Assembly (NCBI RefSeq): GCF_001905545.1
Contig: NZ_LIPD01000003.1
Location: 717,147-781,146 of the forward strand
Source of the DNA: Streptomyces sp. CB02056
GTDB lineage: Bacteria; Actinomycetota; Actinomycetes; Streptomycetales; Streptomycetaceae
Length of the DNA: 64,000 nt
Reading direction: 5' to 3'
The notes under the pieces were generated by a model. That model saw only the letters and a program-made list of their open reading frames with translations. It searched no databases and was not told the DNA's origin. Made by a program: the position numbers and the translations under genes. Positions 1-6,835 of the stretch are shown here, piece after piece (the stretch's first letter is position 1; the number at the start of each line of letters is the position of its first letter).

Positions 1-462
1 CCGGGTACGGGCTGCCCGCAGCATCTGTACGTCCGTGACGCCGACGTGAAGGGTGCCCGCGCGGGACACGTCGCGGTCGTCCGGGGGGTTCTCCCATTCC
101 CAGACCGGGACGACGGCGGCCGTGCCGGTGACCGCTGGAACGGCCTGCACCTCGGGACGAGACTGGCGGTCCGACCGCCACAGAGCTGTTGCCCGATCGA
201 GGTACCCGACAAGCTCGTTTGACGACGAGCCGGGGCGACCCATGCCGATGCCGTCGAGCGTGAAAGGTCTGCCGAGCCGCTCCCCGAGGATCGTGCAGAT
301 CGCATCGGGAACCGCGCCTCGGGGCGTCTGGCCACGGATCCACCGGGCGACCGCGGTGTGGTCGTACCTGGCTCCGGTGGCGGCATTGACACGGGCGGCC
401 AGGCCCGCGTGCGACATCTCGGCCTCGTCGATGAGAGCGTCGAGCAGCGGATTCGGCTCCAC
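1..462 (-). CDS. HTH-type regulator, C-terminus cut by window edge
   Basis: GTG start with AGGAGG six bases upstream; 154 codons are visible and the frame runs open off the left edge. The N-terminus reads as a Streptomyces-type small HTH regulator: residues begin V-E-P-N-P-L-L-D-A-L, followed by S-H-A-G-L-A-A-R and V-A-R-W-I-R-G, a lambda-repressor/XRE-like recognition pattern. I recognise this N-terminal pattern from many streptomycete regulators (NsdA-like group), but the assignment is from memory. It diverges from the small-gene operon starting at 594, with a palindrome between them, so it may control that operon and itself. DNA here is visibly richer in A/T than the chromosome after 2400, in keeping with an acquired segment. 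Function is inferred from sequence pattern only. Confidence 0.75.
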   Translation of the reverse strand, partial: MEPNPLLDALIDEAEMSHAGLAARVNAATGARYDHTAVARWIRGQTPRGAVPDAICTILGERLGRPFTLDGIGMGRPGSSSNELVGYLDRATALWRSDRQSRPEVQAVPAVTGTAAVVPVWEWENPPDDRDVSRAGTLHVGVTDVQMLRAARTR

Positions 463-501
463 GGGGGACCTCCTGCTGATGCGGTGTCAGATACCGTAGA
501 A

Positions 502-534
502 CACTTCGCTTCACACGGGGTGTGAAGCGAAGTG
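502..534. promoter_or_regulatory. 15-bp perfect palindrome in divergent promoter region
   Basis: Arms 502-516 and 520-534 are perfectly complementary around a GGG centre; each arm contains CTTCGCTTCACAC or its complement. It lies 40 bp upstream of the minus-strand regulator start (462) and 60 bp upstream of the first plus-strand gene (594). This is the expected place for an operator shared by divergent promoters. It could also fold as an RNA hairpin, but no T-tract follows on either side, which favours a DNA-binding site over a terminator. Confidence 0.6.
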
Positions 535-593
535 CTCGGACACGCCTCGCGCACGCCCTGCCCGCCGACCGTCGCCGTCGGCACGCTGGTTCC

Positions 594-788
594 ATGAGTT
601 CACCGGCATTGCCTCGTGGACGCAGGGCCCCCACGTACGCCCAGCTCCACGAACGCGCCTGCATCGACTGCGGTGCGACCGACGTCCCCTTCGGCCCGGC
701 CGGGCACATCCGGCGCGACAGCCTCGTCTGGGCGGTCGTCGCGTGCCGCGGCGGTTGCGCTCCCCCGGCTTCGGGGGTGACGAAGTGA
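594..788 (+). CDS. small four-cysteine protein of unknown function
   Basis: ATG start; 64 residues. A C-I-D-C pair near residue 23 and C-R-G-G-C near residue 52 could form a four-cysteine zinc ribbon. An in-frame GTG at 522 would start inside the palindrome, so the ATG at 594 is preferred, although no clear ribosome site precedes it. The stop codon overlaps the next ATG by one base (TGATG), so the two are probably translationally coupled. No family is recognised. Small Cys-rich proteins of this kind are common in streptomycete integrative elements, which fits the location beside an attachment-site remnant. Confidence 0.6.
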   Translation: MSSPALPRGRRAPTYAQLHERACIDCGATDVPFGPAGHIRRDSLVWAVVACRGGCAPPASGVTK

Positions 789-943
789 TGTTCGTCACCC
801 CGCCCCGGCGCCCCGGCCGCCCGGCACCGGACCTCCCCGTGACGCACGCGGCGGACCTGAAGCGGGCCGGACGCCGAGCGCTGGTCATCTGGCAGATCGG
901 CGAGGCCCGCCGCCGTCGCCGCCGGCTCAAGGGGCTGAGATGA
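788..943 (+). CDS. small highly basic protein, unknown
   Basis: ATG at 788 overlaps the previous stop; 51 residues. The C-terminus carries a run of six arginines followed by R-L-K-G-L-R, and the N-terminus is Pro/Arg-rich, so the product would be strongly positively charged and might bind nucleic acid. The stop overlaps the next start as ATGA. Coding status rests on the coupled overlaps on both sides and shared strand, not on homology. The length and low complexity leave room for doubt. Confidence 0.45.
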   Translation: MFVTPPRRPGRPAPDLPVTHAADLKRAGRRALVIWQIGEARRRRRRLKGLR

Positions 944-1173
944 CCCGGCCCGCCGAGGACACCCGTCAGCAGGCTGGGCGTCACCCCGGTCTGAGCTTGC
1001 GCACGTACAAGGTCTCCGCCGACGGCCGACGCCACAGCTTCACCGCGGTGACCGTGACTCCCCCCGAGATCGGCCCGCCGGACGACCCGCCGCGTTGGGA
1101 CTTCTGGCCCGACTGTGCCTGCCCCCTGCACCGACCCGGTGCCCGTGACTCAAGACCGAGGAAAACCACCTGA
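940..1173 (+). CDS. hypothetical protein, 77 aa
   Basis: ATG at 940 lies in an ATGA overlap with the previous gene, and its own stop overlaps the next ATG at 1173. Readable features are an R-T-Y-K-V-S-A-D-G-R pattern and a C-terminal W-D-F-W-P-D-C-A-C-P segment with two cysteines. No domain is recognised. It is the third gene of a five-gene chain with one- to four-base overlaps, which supports translation as one polycistronic unit. Confidence 0.55.
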   Translation: MTRPAEDTRQQAGRHPGLSLRTYKVSADGRRHSFTAVTVTPPEIGPPDDPPRWDFWPDCACPLHRPGARDSRPRKTT

Positions 1174-1655
1174 TGACCCTTACCGACCACCTCACTGTGT
1201 CGGTGGACGGACACCTTGAACCTGTGGCGCTCCCGGCCCTCCAAGCCATCGAGCGGGTATGGGCGACGGTAAGCGCGTTGCCGATCGACGATGTCCAGCG
1301 GAGAGCGATGCGGCGCATGTTCGGCGCCGGCCGGACTGATGACCTGGAACGCTGGATGCGTGGGGACGAGACCACCGACGTGCCTCTCCGCCTACAGAAC
1401 AGCAGCAGCGTCGTTGTGCGGGTCGCGTACGGGGACCGCATGACCCGTCGGCAGCGTGTCGGTGCCCGCTACGTAGCCGAGCGGGTGGAGCGCCCTGTCG
1501 GCTATCCCGAGCAGTGGATCGTTCGGGACCTGCTGACCAACGGCGAGGCCTCCGGGTGGCTGCCCACCCCGACCGCAGCCGACGAGTGGATCCGGCGCAA
1601 GGTACAGGCCGCCGATTCCCACGGCTACCGAACCGCGCAGGGGGCCGCCCAGTGA
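1173..1655 (+). CDS. hypothetical protein, 160 aa
   Basis: The start overlaps the stop of the preceding gene. The 160-residue product is soluble-looking, with no signal peptide or membrane segment. The N-terminus (M-T-L-T-D-H-L-T-V-S-V-D-G) looks like a compact beta-rich start, and the middle is helical and charged (I-E-R-V-W-A-T-V through R-R-M-F-G-A-G). Family is not recognised. The last codons overlap the GTG of the next gene (GTGA). It is the largest member of the unknown operon, so the most useful one to search with. Confidence 0.65.
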   Translation: MTLTDHLTVSVDGHLEPVALPALQAIERVWATVSALPIDDVQRRAMRRMFGAGRTDDLERWMRGDETTDVPLRLQNSSSVVVRVAYGDRMTRRQRVGARYVAERVERPVGYPEQWIVRDLLTNGEASGWLPTPTAADEWIRRKVQAADSHGYRTAQGAAQ

Positions 1656-2041
1656 GCGCACGGGTCCTGTCTCGGGGGGCTGCGTGGCTCGCGGAATCCT
1701 TCCCCGCGTACGCAACCTACATCGCGGAACAGGTGGCCGAGGCCAACTCCGACTTCTCCTCGGACTACATCCACAAGCTGGTCCAGGCATGGGCGGACGT
1801 GACCTCCCTACGTACCACCGGTGCGCCGTTTCAGGTCACCGAGGACATGGACGAGGTCACGGTGGCCGCCCTCAGCCTGCCCCGAACGTACATATCGTTC
1901 ATAAGCACCGTGTGCGGAGTGGCCCGGCTCGACCGCACGGCACCTGAGCGCTATGTGACGCCCGTCGGCGTGGCCTGTACCCGTGAAGCTCTCATCGCGG
2001 CCGGATACGGCGCGGACCCCGAGGTCTGGGGTAGAGGCTGA
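1652..2041 (+). CDS. hypothetical protein, 129 aa
   Basis: A GTG start at 1652 in a GTGA overlap with the upstream stop is preferred over an earlier in-frame start at 1514, which would lie inside the upstream gene. The product is 129 residues, mostly helical, with no membrane segment. Notable stretches are E-S-F-P-A-Y-A-T-Y-I-A-E-Q-V and a T-Y-I-S-F-I-S-T-V-C-G hydrophobic core. It is the last gene before a strong terminator hairpin at 2167-2196. No family recognised. Confidence 0.65.
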   Translation: MSARVLSRGAAWLAESFPAYATYIAEQVAEANSDFSSDYIHKLVQAWADVTSLRTTGAPFQVTEDMDEVTVAALSLPRTYISFISTVCGVARLDRTAPERYVTPVGVACTREALIAAGYGADPEVWGRG

Positions 2042-2166
2042 CGCCGAGCAAGGGATCGAACTTCTGTTCGGCCAGTGCAGGCTGACCGGACAGGTTGAAC
2101 GGCTGCTGCGGGAGGGTCTGCGCGAGGCCGGCCCGCCCGTCCAGATGACGGACCGTAGCGGCCGGG

Positions 2167-2196
2167 CCGCCCCCGAGAGCATCCTCTCGGGGGCGG
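2167..2196 (+). terminator. 13-bp GC hairpin, end of element operon
   Basis: Perfect 13-bp stem (2167-2179 with 2184-2196) and a four-base CATC loop, followed by TTCTG. It lies 125 bp after the last small gene, between that gene and the attachment-site remnant. Confidence 0.75.
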
Positions 2197-2213
2197 TTCT
2201 GCGTTCCCGGGCA

Positions 2214-2229
2214 TGCTGACAAGTCAGCA
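2214..2229. repeat. short perfect inverted repeat near element end
   Basis: TGCTGAC, two A bases, GTCAGCA. It sits about 105 bp inside the putative attachment site, where recombinase or excisionase arm sites are often found. That role is inference; it could equally be an unrelated operator. Confidence 0.35.
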
Positions 2230-2333
2230 CCGGAGGTCATCCACCCGTATCGATCGACATCGAGCGTCACGTCAATTGCCCACTTTTGCCCGTGTCTGGC
2301 GCATCGTCGCAGGTCACAAGTGTGTAAAAAGAA

Positions 2334-2356
2334 AGTTCGAGTCTCCTATGCTCCAC
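2334..2356 (+). other. attachment-site remnant: 3' end of a tRNA-Ala
   Basis: The segment reads as the second half of a tRNA: G53, the TTCGAGT T-loop, the CTCCT 3' side of the T-stem, then acceptor bases ending GCTCCA. The acceptor carries T at position 70 and A73, the marks of alanine tRNA (G3-U70). The 5' partner GAAAG upstream cannot pair with CTCCT beyond two bases and no D-arm or anticodon arm exists, so this is not an intact tRNA. The simple reading is an attachment site (attR or attL) where an element inserted into the 3' end of tRNA-Ala. The intact or other half should lie beyond the left edge. Confidence 0.7.
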
Positions 2357-2370
2357 AGCCCACAGCAGTA

Positions 2371-2414
2371 GCCGATCGGCCGTCGACCAGGATCCTGGTC
2401 GACGGCCGATCGGC
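2371..2414. terminator. 44-base perfect palindrome, probable bidirectional terminator
   Basis: Both 22-base arms are fully complementary around GGATCC. It sits 15 bp after the tRNA-Ala remnant and 25 bp after the stop of the minus-strand DUF5324 gene. It would therefore terminate the original tRNA transcript on one strand and the DUF5324 transcript on the other. No T-run follows, as is usual for streptomycete terminators. Confidence 0.65.
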
Positions 2415-2438
2415 GTTTGCGGGCGTTCGTCCGTACGG

Positions 2439-3176
2439 TCAGCGCGACCCGGGGCCGTCCTCGGCGGCGGGGCCGTCCTTCCCGGCGGTCGGGGACCCGT
2501 CCGTCGACTCGGCGACGGCCTCCGGGCCGGAGCCGTTCACCGGCGTGGAGGCGGCGTGCGCGCCGGCCGGCCGGGGCTCCTGCGGGGCCGGGGGCTCGAC
2601 CAGCCACTCCGGGTTGCTGTGCCGGCGCCACCACTGCCAGGCCACGATGCCGCCGCCGATCGCCAGCAGGCCGGCCACGGCGAGGCCGGTGGCCAGGCGG
2701 TTGCACTGCTCCTTCCTGGCGTTCCGGGCGGCCAGTTCGCTGATCTCGGCCGAGCTGACGTTGCCCTGGAGGGCGGTCAGCGCGGCGGCGCCGCGGGCCT
2801 GGGCCTCGTGGGCGACCGGGCCGACGGTGGCGCGGGCCTCCTCGACCGCCTGGGCGACCCTGGGGCCGACGGTGGCGCGCGCCTGGTCCGCGGCCCGGGC
2901 GGCGGACAGGCGGGCCGCCAGAGCGGCCTCCTGGGCCCGGTGGAGGGCCTTCAGGGTGTTCTGCTGGGCCTCCGGCGGCAGGTTGGCGAAGGCCTGGCCG
3001 AACTGGGGGGCGAGGTGCCGGTCGTACTGGCAGCGGAGGTGGTGGGCGGCCTGTGCGGCCTTCGGACCGAAGGCGTCCAAGGCGGGGCCGAGGCGCTGCT
3101 TGGCGCCGTCCGCGAACTGTGCGGCGGTGTCCCGGGTCCTGGTGGCCGTCTCACGGGCCGAATCCGAAAAGCTCAC
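2439..3176 (-). CDS. DUF5324-type membrane-anchored helical protein
   Basis: GTG start with AGGAG six to ten bases upstream; 245 residues beginning V-S-F-S-D-S-A-R-E. Longer in-frame starts up to 3257 lack a ribosome site. The first two-thirds is Ala-rich helix or coiled coil with repeated A-R-A-T-V-G-P blocks. A single membrane segment follows (L-A-T-G-L-A-V-A-G-L-L-A-I near residue 175), then W-Q-W-W-R-R and a Pro/Gly-rich disordered tail. A protein of this layout (DUF5324) sits at this spot next to the rhomboid gene in Streptomyces chromosomes, as I recall. Molecular function is unknown; a role in the envelope is inferred from the neighbourhood. Confidence 0.75.
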   Translation of the reverse strand: MSFSDSARETATRTRDTAAQFADGAKQRLGPALDAFGPKAAQAAHHLRCQYDRHLAPQFGQAFANLPPEAQQNTLKALHRAQEAALAARLSAARAADQARATVGPRVAQAVEEARATVGPVAHEAQARGAAALTALQGNVSSAEISELAARNARKEQCNRLATGLAVAGLLAIGGGIVAWQWWRRHSNPEWLVEPPAPQEPRPAGAHAASTPVNGSGPEAVAESTDGSPTAGKDGPAAEDGPGSR

Positions 3177-3436
3177 GAGTCTCTCCTCCTGGGTGGTGTC
3201 CTTTATGCACATATCCACCTGAATGCTGATCATGCATGCTGATTTGTCCGGAGGCATGTCGGGGTGGGCCGTACGCGGGGCCCCTGCCGGGGCGGGCCGG
3301 ACGGGGCGGGCGTGAGGACAGCGCCCCCGGCGGGGCGGAGAAAGCCGGGTCCGGCTGCGGGGGAGCCGGTCCGGGGGCGGGGGCGCGGCAGTAGGCTGGC
3401 GGTTTCGGAGGTCGTGTACGGGAAGGGGACCCGCTG

Positions 3437-4330
3437 ATGCTCCCGGACGAGCCGAGGCCGTCGGTCGACCGGTCCCCGGAGGCCGGACCGCCCGACTGCT
3501 ACCGGCACCCGCAGACCCCCACCGGGGTCTCCTGCACCCGCTGCGAGCGGCCGATCTGCCCGCAGTGCATGGTGACCGCCTCGGTGGGCTTCCAGTGCCC
3601 CGAGTGCGTCGGCAACGGCCACACCGGGTCGCGGCAGGCGACCACCCGGTTCGGCGGGGCCCTGGCCGCCGACGGCGGGCTGGTCACCCGGGTGCTGATC
3701 GGGCTCAACATCGTGGTCTGGGTGCTGGCCGCCTTCGTGCTCACCCCGCGGTTGGGCCAGACCTGGTCGCTGTTCAGCGCCGGGCGGGACATCCTCGGCG
3801 GCCCGGCGGGCATCGCCGACGGCCCGGACCAGTGGTACCGGCTGCTGACCGCCACCTTCCTGCACCTGGAGTGGTGGCACGTCGGGATGAACATGCTGGT
3901 GCTGTACTGGCTCGGCCCGTCGCTGGAGGAGGCGCTCGGCCGGCTCCGCTTCCTGGCCCTCTACCTGGTCTCCGGCCTGGGCGGCAGCACCTTCGCCTTC
4001 CTGGTGGCCGGCGGCTGGATGAACTCGGTGGGCGCCTCCGGGGCGGTCTTCGGGCTGATCGGCGCCACGATCGTGCTGCAGCTGCGGAACAGGGGCCCGC
4101 TCGGCCCGGCGATGGCGTTCCTGGTCTTCAACCTGGTGGTCACCTTCTCCCGCCCGGGCGTCGACTGGCGGGCGCACGTCGGCGGCCTGCTGCTCGGCTC
4201 GCTGACGGCGGTCGGCCTGATGTACGCCCCGCGCGAGCGCCGCGGCCTGGTGCAGGGGCTGACGGTGGCGGGCGCGGTGGCGGTCGAGGCGGGGATGCTG
4301 CTGGCCGGGACGGCCCTCTACGGCGCCTGA
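3437..4330 (+). CDS. rhomboid-family intramembrane serine protease
   Basis: 297 residues. An N-terminal cytoplasmic zinc-binding module has cysteine pairs at C33/C36, C41/C44 and C54/C57 plus C21 (B-box-like). Six or so membrane segments follow. Catalytic Ser201 lies in the G-A-S-G motif and catalytic His247 in W-R-A-H-V-G-G-L, so the dyad of the family is intact; the H-x-x-x-N element (H148-V-G-M-N) is also present. It would cleave transmembrane substrates within the bilayer; the substrate is unknown. It occupies the position of the rhomboid gene upstream of crgA in Streptomyces. The ATG at 3437 follows GGAAGGGGACC, a good ribosome site. Confidence 0.93.
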   Translation: MLPDEPRPSVDRSPEAGPPDCYRHPQTPTGVSCTRCERPICPQCMVTASVGFQCPECVGNGHTGSRQATTRFGGALAADGGLVTRVLIGLNIVVWVLAAFVLTPRLGQTWSLFSAGRDILGGPAGIADGPDQWYRLLTATFLHLEWWHVGMNMLVLYWLGPSLEEALGRLRFLALYLVSGLGGSTFAFLVAGGWMNSVGASGAVFGLIGATIVLQLRNRGPLGPAMAFLVFNLVVTFSRPGVDWRAHVGGLLLGSLTAVGLMYAPRERRGLVQGLTVAGAVAVEAGMLLAGTALYGA

Positions 4331-4342
4331 CCCCTCGGACGT

Positions 4343-4559
4343 TTGTCCACAGCGGGTGCGGGGTTGTGCACAGGCTGTGCGACCACCCGGGTGCGGACTG
4401 GTGTTCTACGCGTGTCCTGCTGTGCGGTTCTCCCGTTCCCGGGGAGTTGTGCACAGCTGTGGACGGGCCCGCCGGGGAAAGTTATCCACAGGCCCGGGGG
4501 ACTTTTCCCCAGTGTGGATAACCATGTGGATAAGCCCGACAGTCCGATGGTGGGGATAA
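4343..4559. promoter_or_regulatory. cluster of about eight DnaA-box-like sites
   Basis: The 347-bp convergent gap between the rhomboid gene and crgA has no gene but is packed with DnaA-box-like nonamers. They are TTGTCCACA (4343-4351), TTGTGCACA (4364-4372 and 4447-4455), a CCGTCCACA variant on the minus strand (4458-4466), TTATCCACA (4482-4490), and two perfect minus-strand TTATCCACA (4513-4521 and 4525-4533). A one-mismatch copy lies at 4551-4559. No promoter is expected between two gene 3' ends, so a DnaA-binding or titration locus is more likely than a transcriptional switch. It is not oriC itself: dnaA and dnaN are absent. Confidence 0.8.
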
Positions 4560-4677
4560 CCGACCGGATTCCGGTGCGCTCCCGCCCGGCTCCGGGCACG
4601 CCTGACCGCCGCCCCGGGACGAGCGATCCGGAGCGGCGGGAAACGGCTCGAAGCCGAGCCTCAGGACGGGCGGAGCG

Positions 4678-4926
4678 TCACTTCCACTGGGTGGAGACGC
4701 CGAAGCCGGCGGCGATGAAGCCGAAGCCGACCAGGATGTTCCAGTTGCGCCAGCTCTCGACCGGGTAGGTGCCGCTGGTCACGTAGTAGGTGACGATCCA
4801 CACCAGGCCGATCAGGAACAGCGCGAGCATCAGCGGCGCGACCCAACCACGGCCCGAACTGATCTTCACCGCGGCCGTGGTCGGCGGGGTGTAGTCGGAC
4901 TTCTTGCGGAGTCGAGACTTCGGCAC
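4678..4926 (-). CDS. crgA: cell division protein CrgA
   Basis: 82-residue membrane protein starting at GTG 4926 with AGGAG upstream. The frame extends to 5139 but the added residues are low-complexity and lack a ribosome site. It opens P-K-S-R-L-R-K-K-S and has two membrane helices (about residues 30-50 and 62-80) joined by a short outer loop with [10 protein letters not shown]. That is the CrgA/UPF0233 layout. CrgA interacts with FtsZ/FtsI-linked machinery and coordinates septation with growth in aerial hyphae. It is transcribed away from the DUF881 gene, with a 160-bp divergent gap between them. Confidence 0.95.
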   Translation of the reverse strand: MPKSRLRKKSDYTPPTTAAVKISSGRGWVAPLMLALFLIGLVWIVTYYVTSGTYPVESWRNWNILVGFGFIAAGFGVSTQWK

Positions 4927-5086
4927 GAGGAGCTCTCCTGTCGATGCGCTGTGAGACCGCGCAGGGTGCAGCGGGTGGAATCGGCCGCGGTCGGCTGTGG
5001 AGAAACGTCCTGGGGACCGCTCCGCCACATGCCACCGGCGTCCGTTAGCGTAGTGGCTCGGCGGGTCTAGAGGAGATAAGGGTACG

Positions 5087-5860
5087 GTGACTAATTTGTC
5101 GATTCCCCCTGAGCCGGCCCGTACCCGCCGTTCCGGCACCCGAATTGTCGGACGTGCCCTGACCTGCGCCGTCTTCGCGCTCGCCGGACTGCTCTTCTAC
5201 ATCAGCGCGCAGACCGCCCGCGGCACCGACCTGCGGACCGACAACTCGTTGCTCAGCCTCGGCGACGTGGTCCGCCAGCGCAGCGCCCAGAACCAGCAGG
5301 CGCAGTCCCAGCTCGCCGACCTCCAGGCCCGCGCCCAGCAGCTCACCGAGCAGCAGGGCCACGACCCCGCCAACGCCGCGCAGCTGGGCGGCCTGCGCTC
5401 CGGCGCGGCCCTGGAGCCGCTCCAGGGCGGCGGCCTGACCGTCACCCTCAACGACGCCCCGCCGAACGCCACCGCGCGCATCCCGGGGGTGCCCGAGCCC
5501 GGCGTCAACGACCTGGTCATCCACCAGCAGGACATCCAGGCCGTCGTCAACGCGCTGTGGCGGGGCGGCGCCGAAGGGGTGCAGGTGATGGACCAGCGGC
5601 TGATCTCCACCAGCGCCGTCCGCTGCGTCGGCAACACCCTGCTGCTCCAGGGCCGGGTCTACTCCCCGCCGTACGTGGTCAGGGCGGTCGGGCGGACCGA
5701 CGCCCTGCGCTCGGCCGTCGAGGCGGACCCGACGGTCCGCAACTACCTCCAGTACGTCCAGGCGTACGGGCTGGGCTGGAAGGTCCAGGAGAGCGGCGAG
5801 CTGAGCCTGCCCGGCTACTCCGGCACCACCGAGCTGCGCTCGGCGGGCGGCCAGCAGTAG
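5087..5860 (+). CDS. DUF881 family membrane-anchored protein
   Basis: 257 residues from a GTG at 5087; AGGAG lies 11 bases upstream. One membrane helix ([14 protein letters not shown], residues 21-41) is followed by a predicted coiled coil ([14 protein letters not shown], about 65-95). The conserved DUF881 domain follows, with G-L-T-V-T-L-N-D-A and the [17 protein letters not shown] segment. The family is a fixed member of the actinobacterial crgA-pknB neighbourhood and of sporulation loci in other Gram-positives; its biochemical function is unknown. The coiled coil and anchor suggest a scaffold on the outer face of the membrane. Confidence 0.92.
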   Translation: MTNLSIPPEPARTRRSGTRIVGRALTCAVFALAGLLFYISAQTARGTDLRTDNSLLSLGDVVRQRSAQNQQAQSQLADLQARAQQLTEQQGHDPANAAQLGGLRSGAALEPLQGGGLTVTLNDAPPNATARIPGVPEPGVNDLVIHQQDIQAVVNALWRGGAEGVQVMDQRLISTSAVRCVGNTLLLQGRVYSPPYVVRAVGRTDALRSAVEADPTVRNYLQYVQAYGLGWKVQESGELSLPGYSGTTELRSAGGQQ

Positions 5861-5929
5861 CGGACCGGCCCCGCGGGCGCGCACGGCGGGTCTACTCTTT
5901 AACCCAGTCCGCTACGTCGAGGGAGCACC

Positions 5930-6109
5930 ATGTACGGCTGGATCTGGCGTCACCTCCCGGGGAACACCCTGGTCCGGGCCGTCATTTCGCTGCTCCTCGT
6001 GCTGGGGATCGTCTACCTCCTCTTCACCTACGTCTTCCCGTGGGCGGAACCGCTGCTCCCCTTCGGCGACGTCACAGTGGACGGCGGCGACGGCGCCGCG
6101 ACCGGCTGA
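5930..6109 (+). CDS. small single-span membrane protein
   Basis: 59 residues. GGGAG lies five bases before the ATG. The N-terminus M-Y-G-W-I-W-R-H-L-P is followed by one strongly hydrophobic helix (about residues 16-37) and a short acidic Gly-rich tail. It sits between DUF881 and the amidotransferase on the same strand, as does a small integral membrane protein in Streptomyces genomes. No function is known; a minor component of the division or cell-wall machinery is an inference from position. Confidence 0.8.
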   Translation: MYGWIWRHLPGNTLVRAVISLLLVLGIVYLLFTYVFPWAEPLLPFGDVTVDGGDGAATG

Positions 6110-6164
6110 GCCGGCGGGCCCGGCACTCCCTTCCCGCACCGCACCCCACGGAGACCACGCGCGC

Positions 6165-6830
6165 ATGACGACCCGGCCGACCACTCCGCCCCGCATCCTG
6201 GTGGTGGACAACTACGACAGCTTCGTCTTCAACCTGGTCCAGTACCTGTACCAGCTCGGCGCCACCTGCGAGGTGGTGCGCAACGACGAGGTGACCGTCG
6301 AGCACGCCGTCCGCCGCTCCGGCGACGAGGGCTTCGACGGGGTGCTGCTCTCCCCCGGGCCCGGCGCCCCGGAGGAGGCCGGGGTCTGCATCGAGATGGT
6401 GCACCACTGCGCGCGGATCGGGCTGCCGGTGTTCGGCGTCTGCCTGGGCCTCCAGTCGATCGCGGCCGCGTACGGCGCCGTGGTCGGCCGGGCGCCCGAG
6501 CTGCTGCACGGCAAGACCTCGCCGGTCGAGCACGAGGACGGCGGCGTCTTCGAGGGCCTGCCCTCGCCGCTGACCGCGACCCGCTACCACTCGCTCGCGG
6601 TCGAGCCGGCCACCGTGCCGGCCGAACTGGTGGTCACCGCGCGCACCGGGAGCGGCGTGATCATGGGGCTCAGGCATCGTGAACTGCCGGTCGAGGGCGT
6701 GCAGTTCCACCCCGAGTCGGTGCTCACCGAGGGCGGGCACCGGATGCTCGCCAACTGGCTCGCGGAGTGCGGCTTCCCGCAGGCGGTCGACCGGTCGGCC
6801 GGGCTCGCCCCGGTGATCGGCCGGGGCTGA
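6165..6830 (+). CDS. glutamine amidotransferase subunit (PabA/TrpG type)
   Basis: 221 residues. Class I amidotransferase with the full triad: Cys93 in F-G-V-C-L-G-L-Q, His182 and Glu184 in F-H-P-E-S. It supplies ammonia from glutamine to a chorismate-using partner, making 4-amino-4-deoxychorismate (folate) or anthranilate (tryptophan). No synthase component I is in the window, so the partner must be encoded elsewhere, as usual for this orphan pabA/trpG in actinobacterial pknB clusters. Sequence alone cannot tell folate from tryptophan use; location favours the pabA annotation. The next gene starts six bases after its stop. Confidence 0.9.
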   Translation: MTTRPTTPPRILVVDNYDSFVFNLVQYLYQLGATCEVVRNDEVTVEHAVRRSGDEGFDGVLLSPGPGAPEEAGVCIEMVHHCARIGLPVFGVCLGLQSIAAAYGAVVGRAPELLHGKTSPVEHEDGGVFEGLPSPLTATRYHSLAVEPATVPAELVVTARTGSGVIMGLRHRELPVEGVQFHPESVLTEGGHRMLANWLAECGFPQAVDRSAGLAPVIGRG

Positions 6831-6835
6831 CCGGC

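Noticed and set aside
1983..2219. 78-residue plus-strand frame after the last element gene
   Set aside because: It overlaps the 129-residue gene, has no ribosome site, and its end runs through the 13-bp terminator hairpin.
2331..2356. An intact tRNA gene
   Set aside because: No acceptor 5' half, D-arm or anticodon arm; the T-stem pairs over only two bases.
4331..4677. DnaA-box cluster as the chromosomal oriC
   Set aside because: dnaA and dnaN, which flank the streptomycete oriC, are absent, and the site count is well below the about 19 known for that origin.
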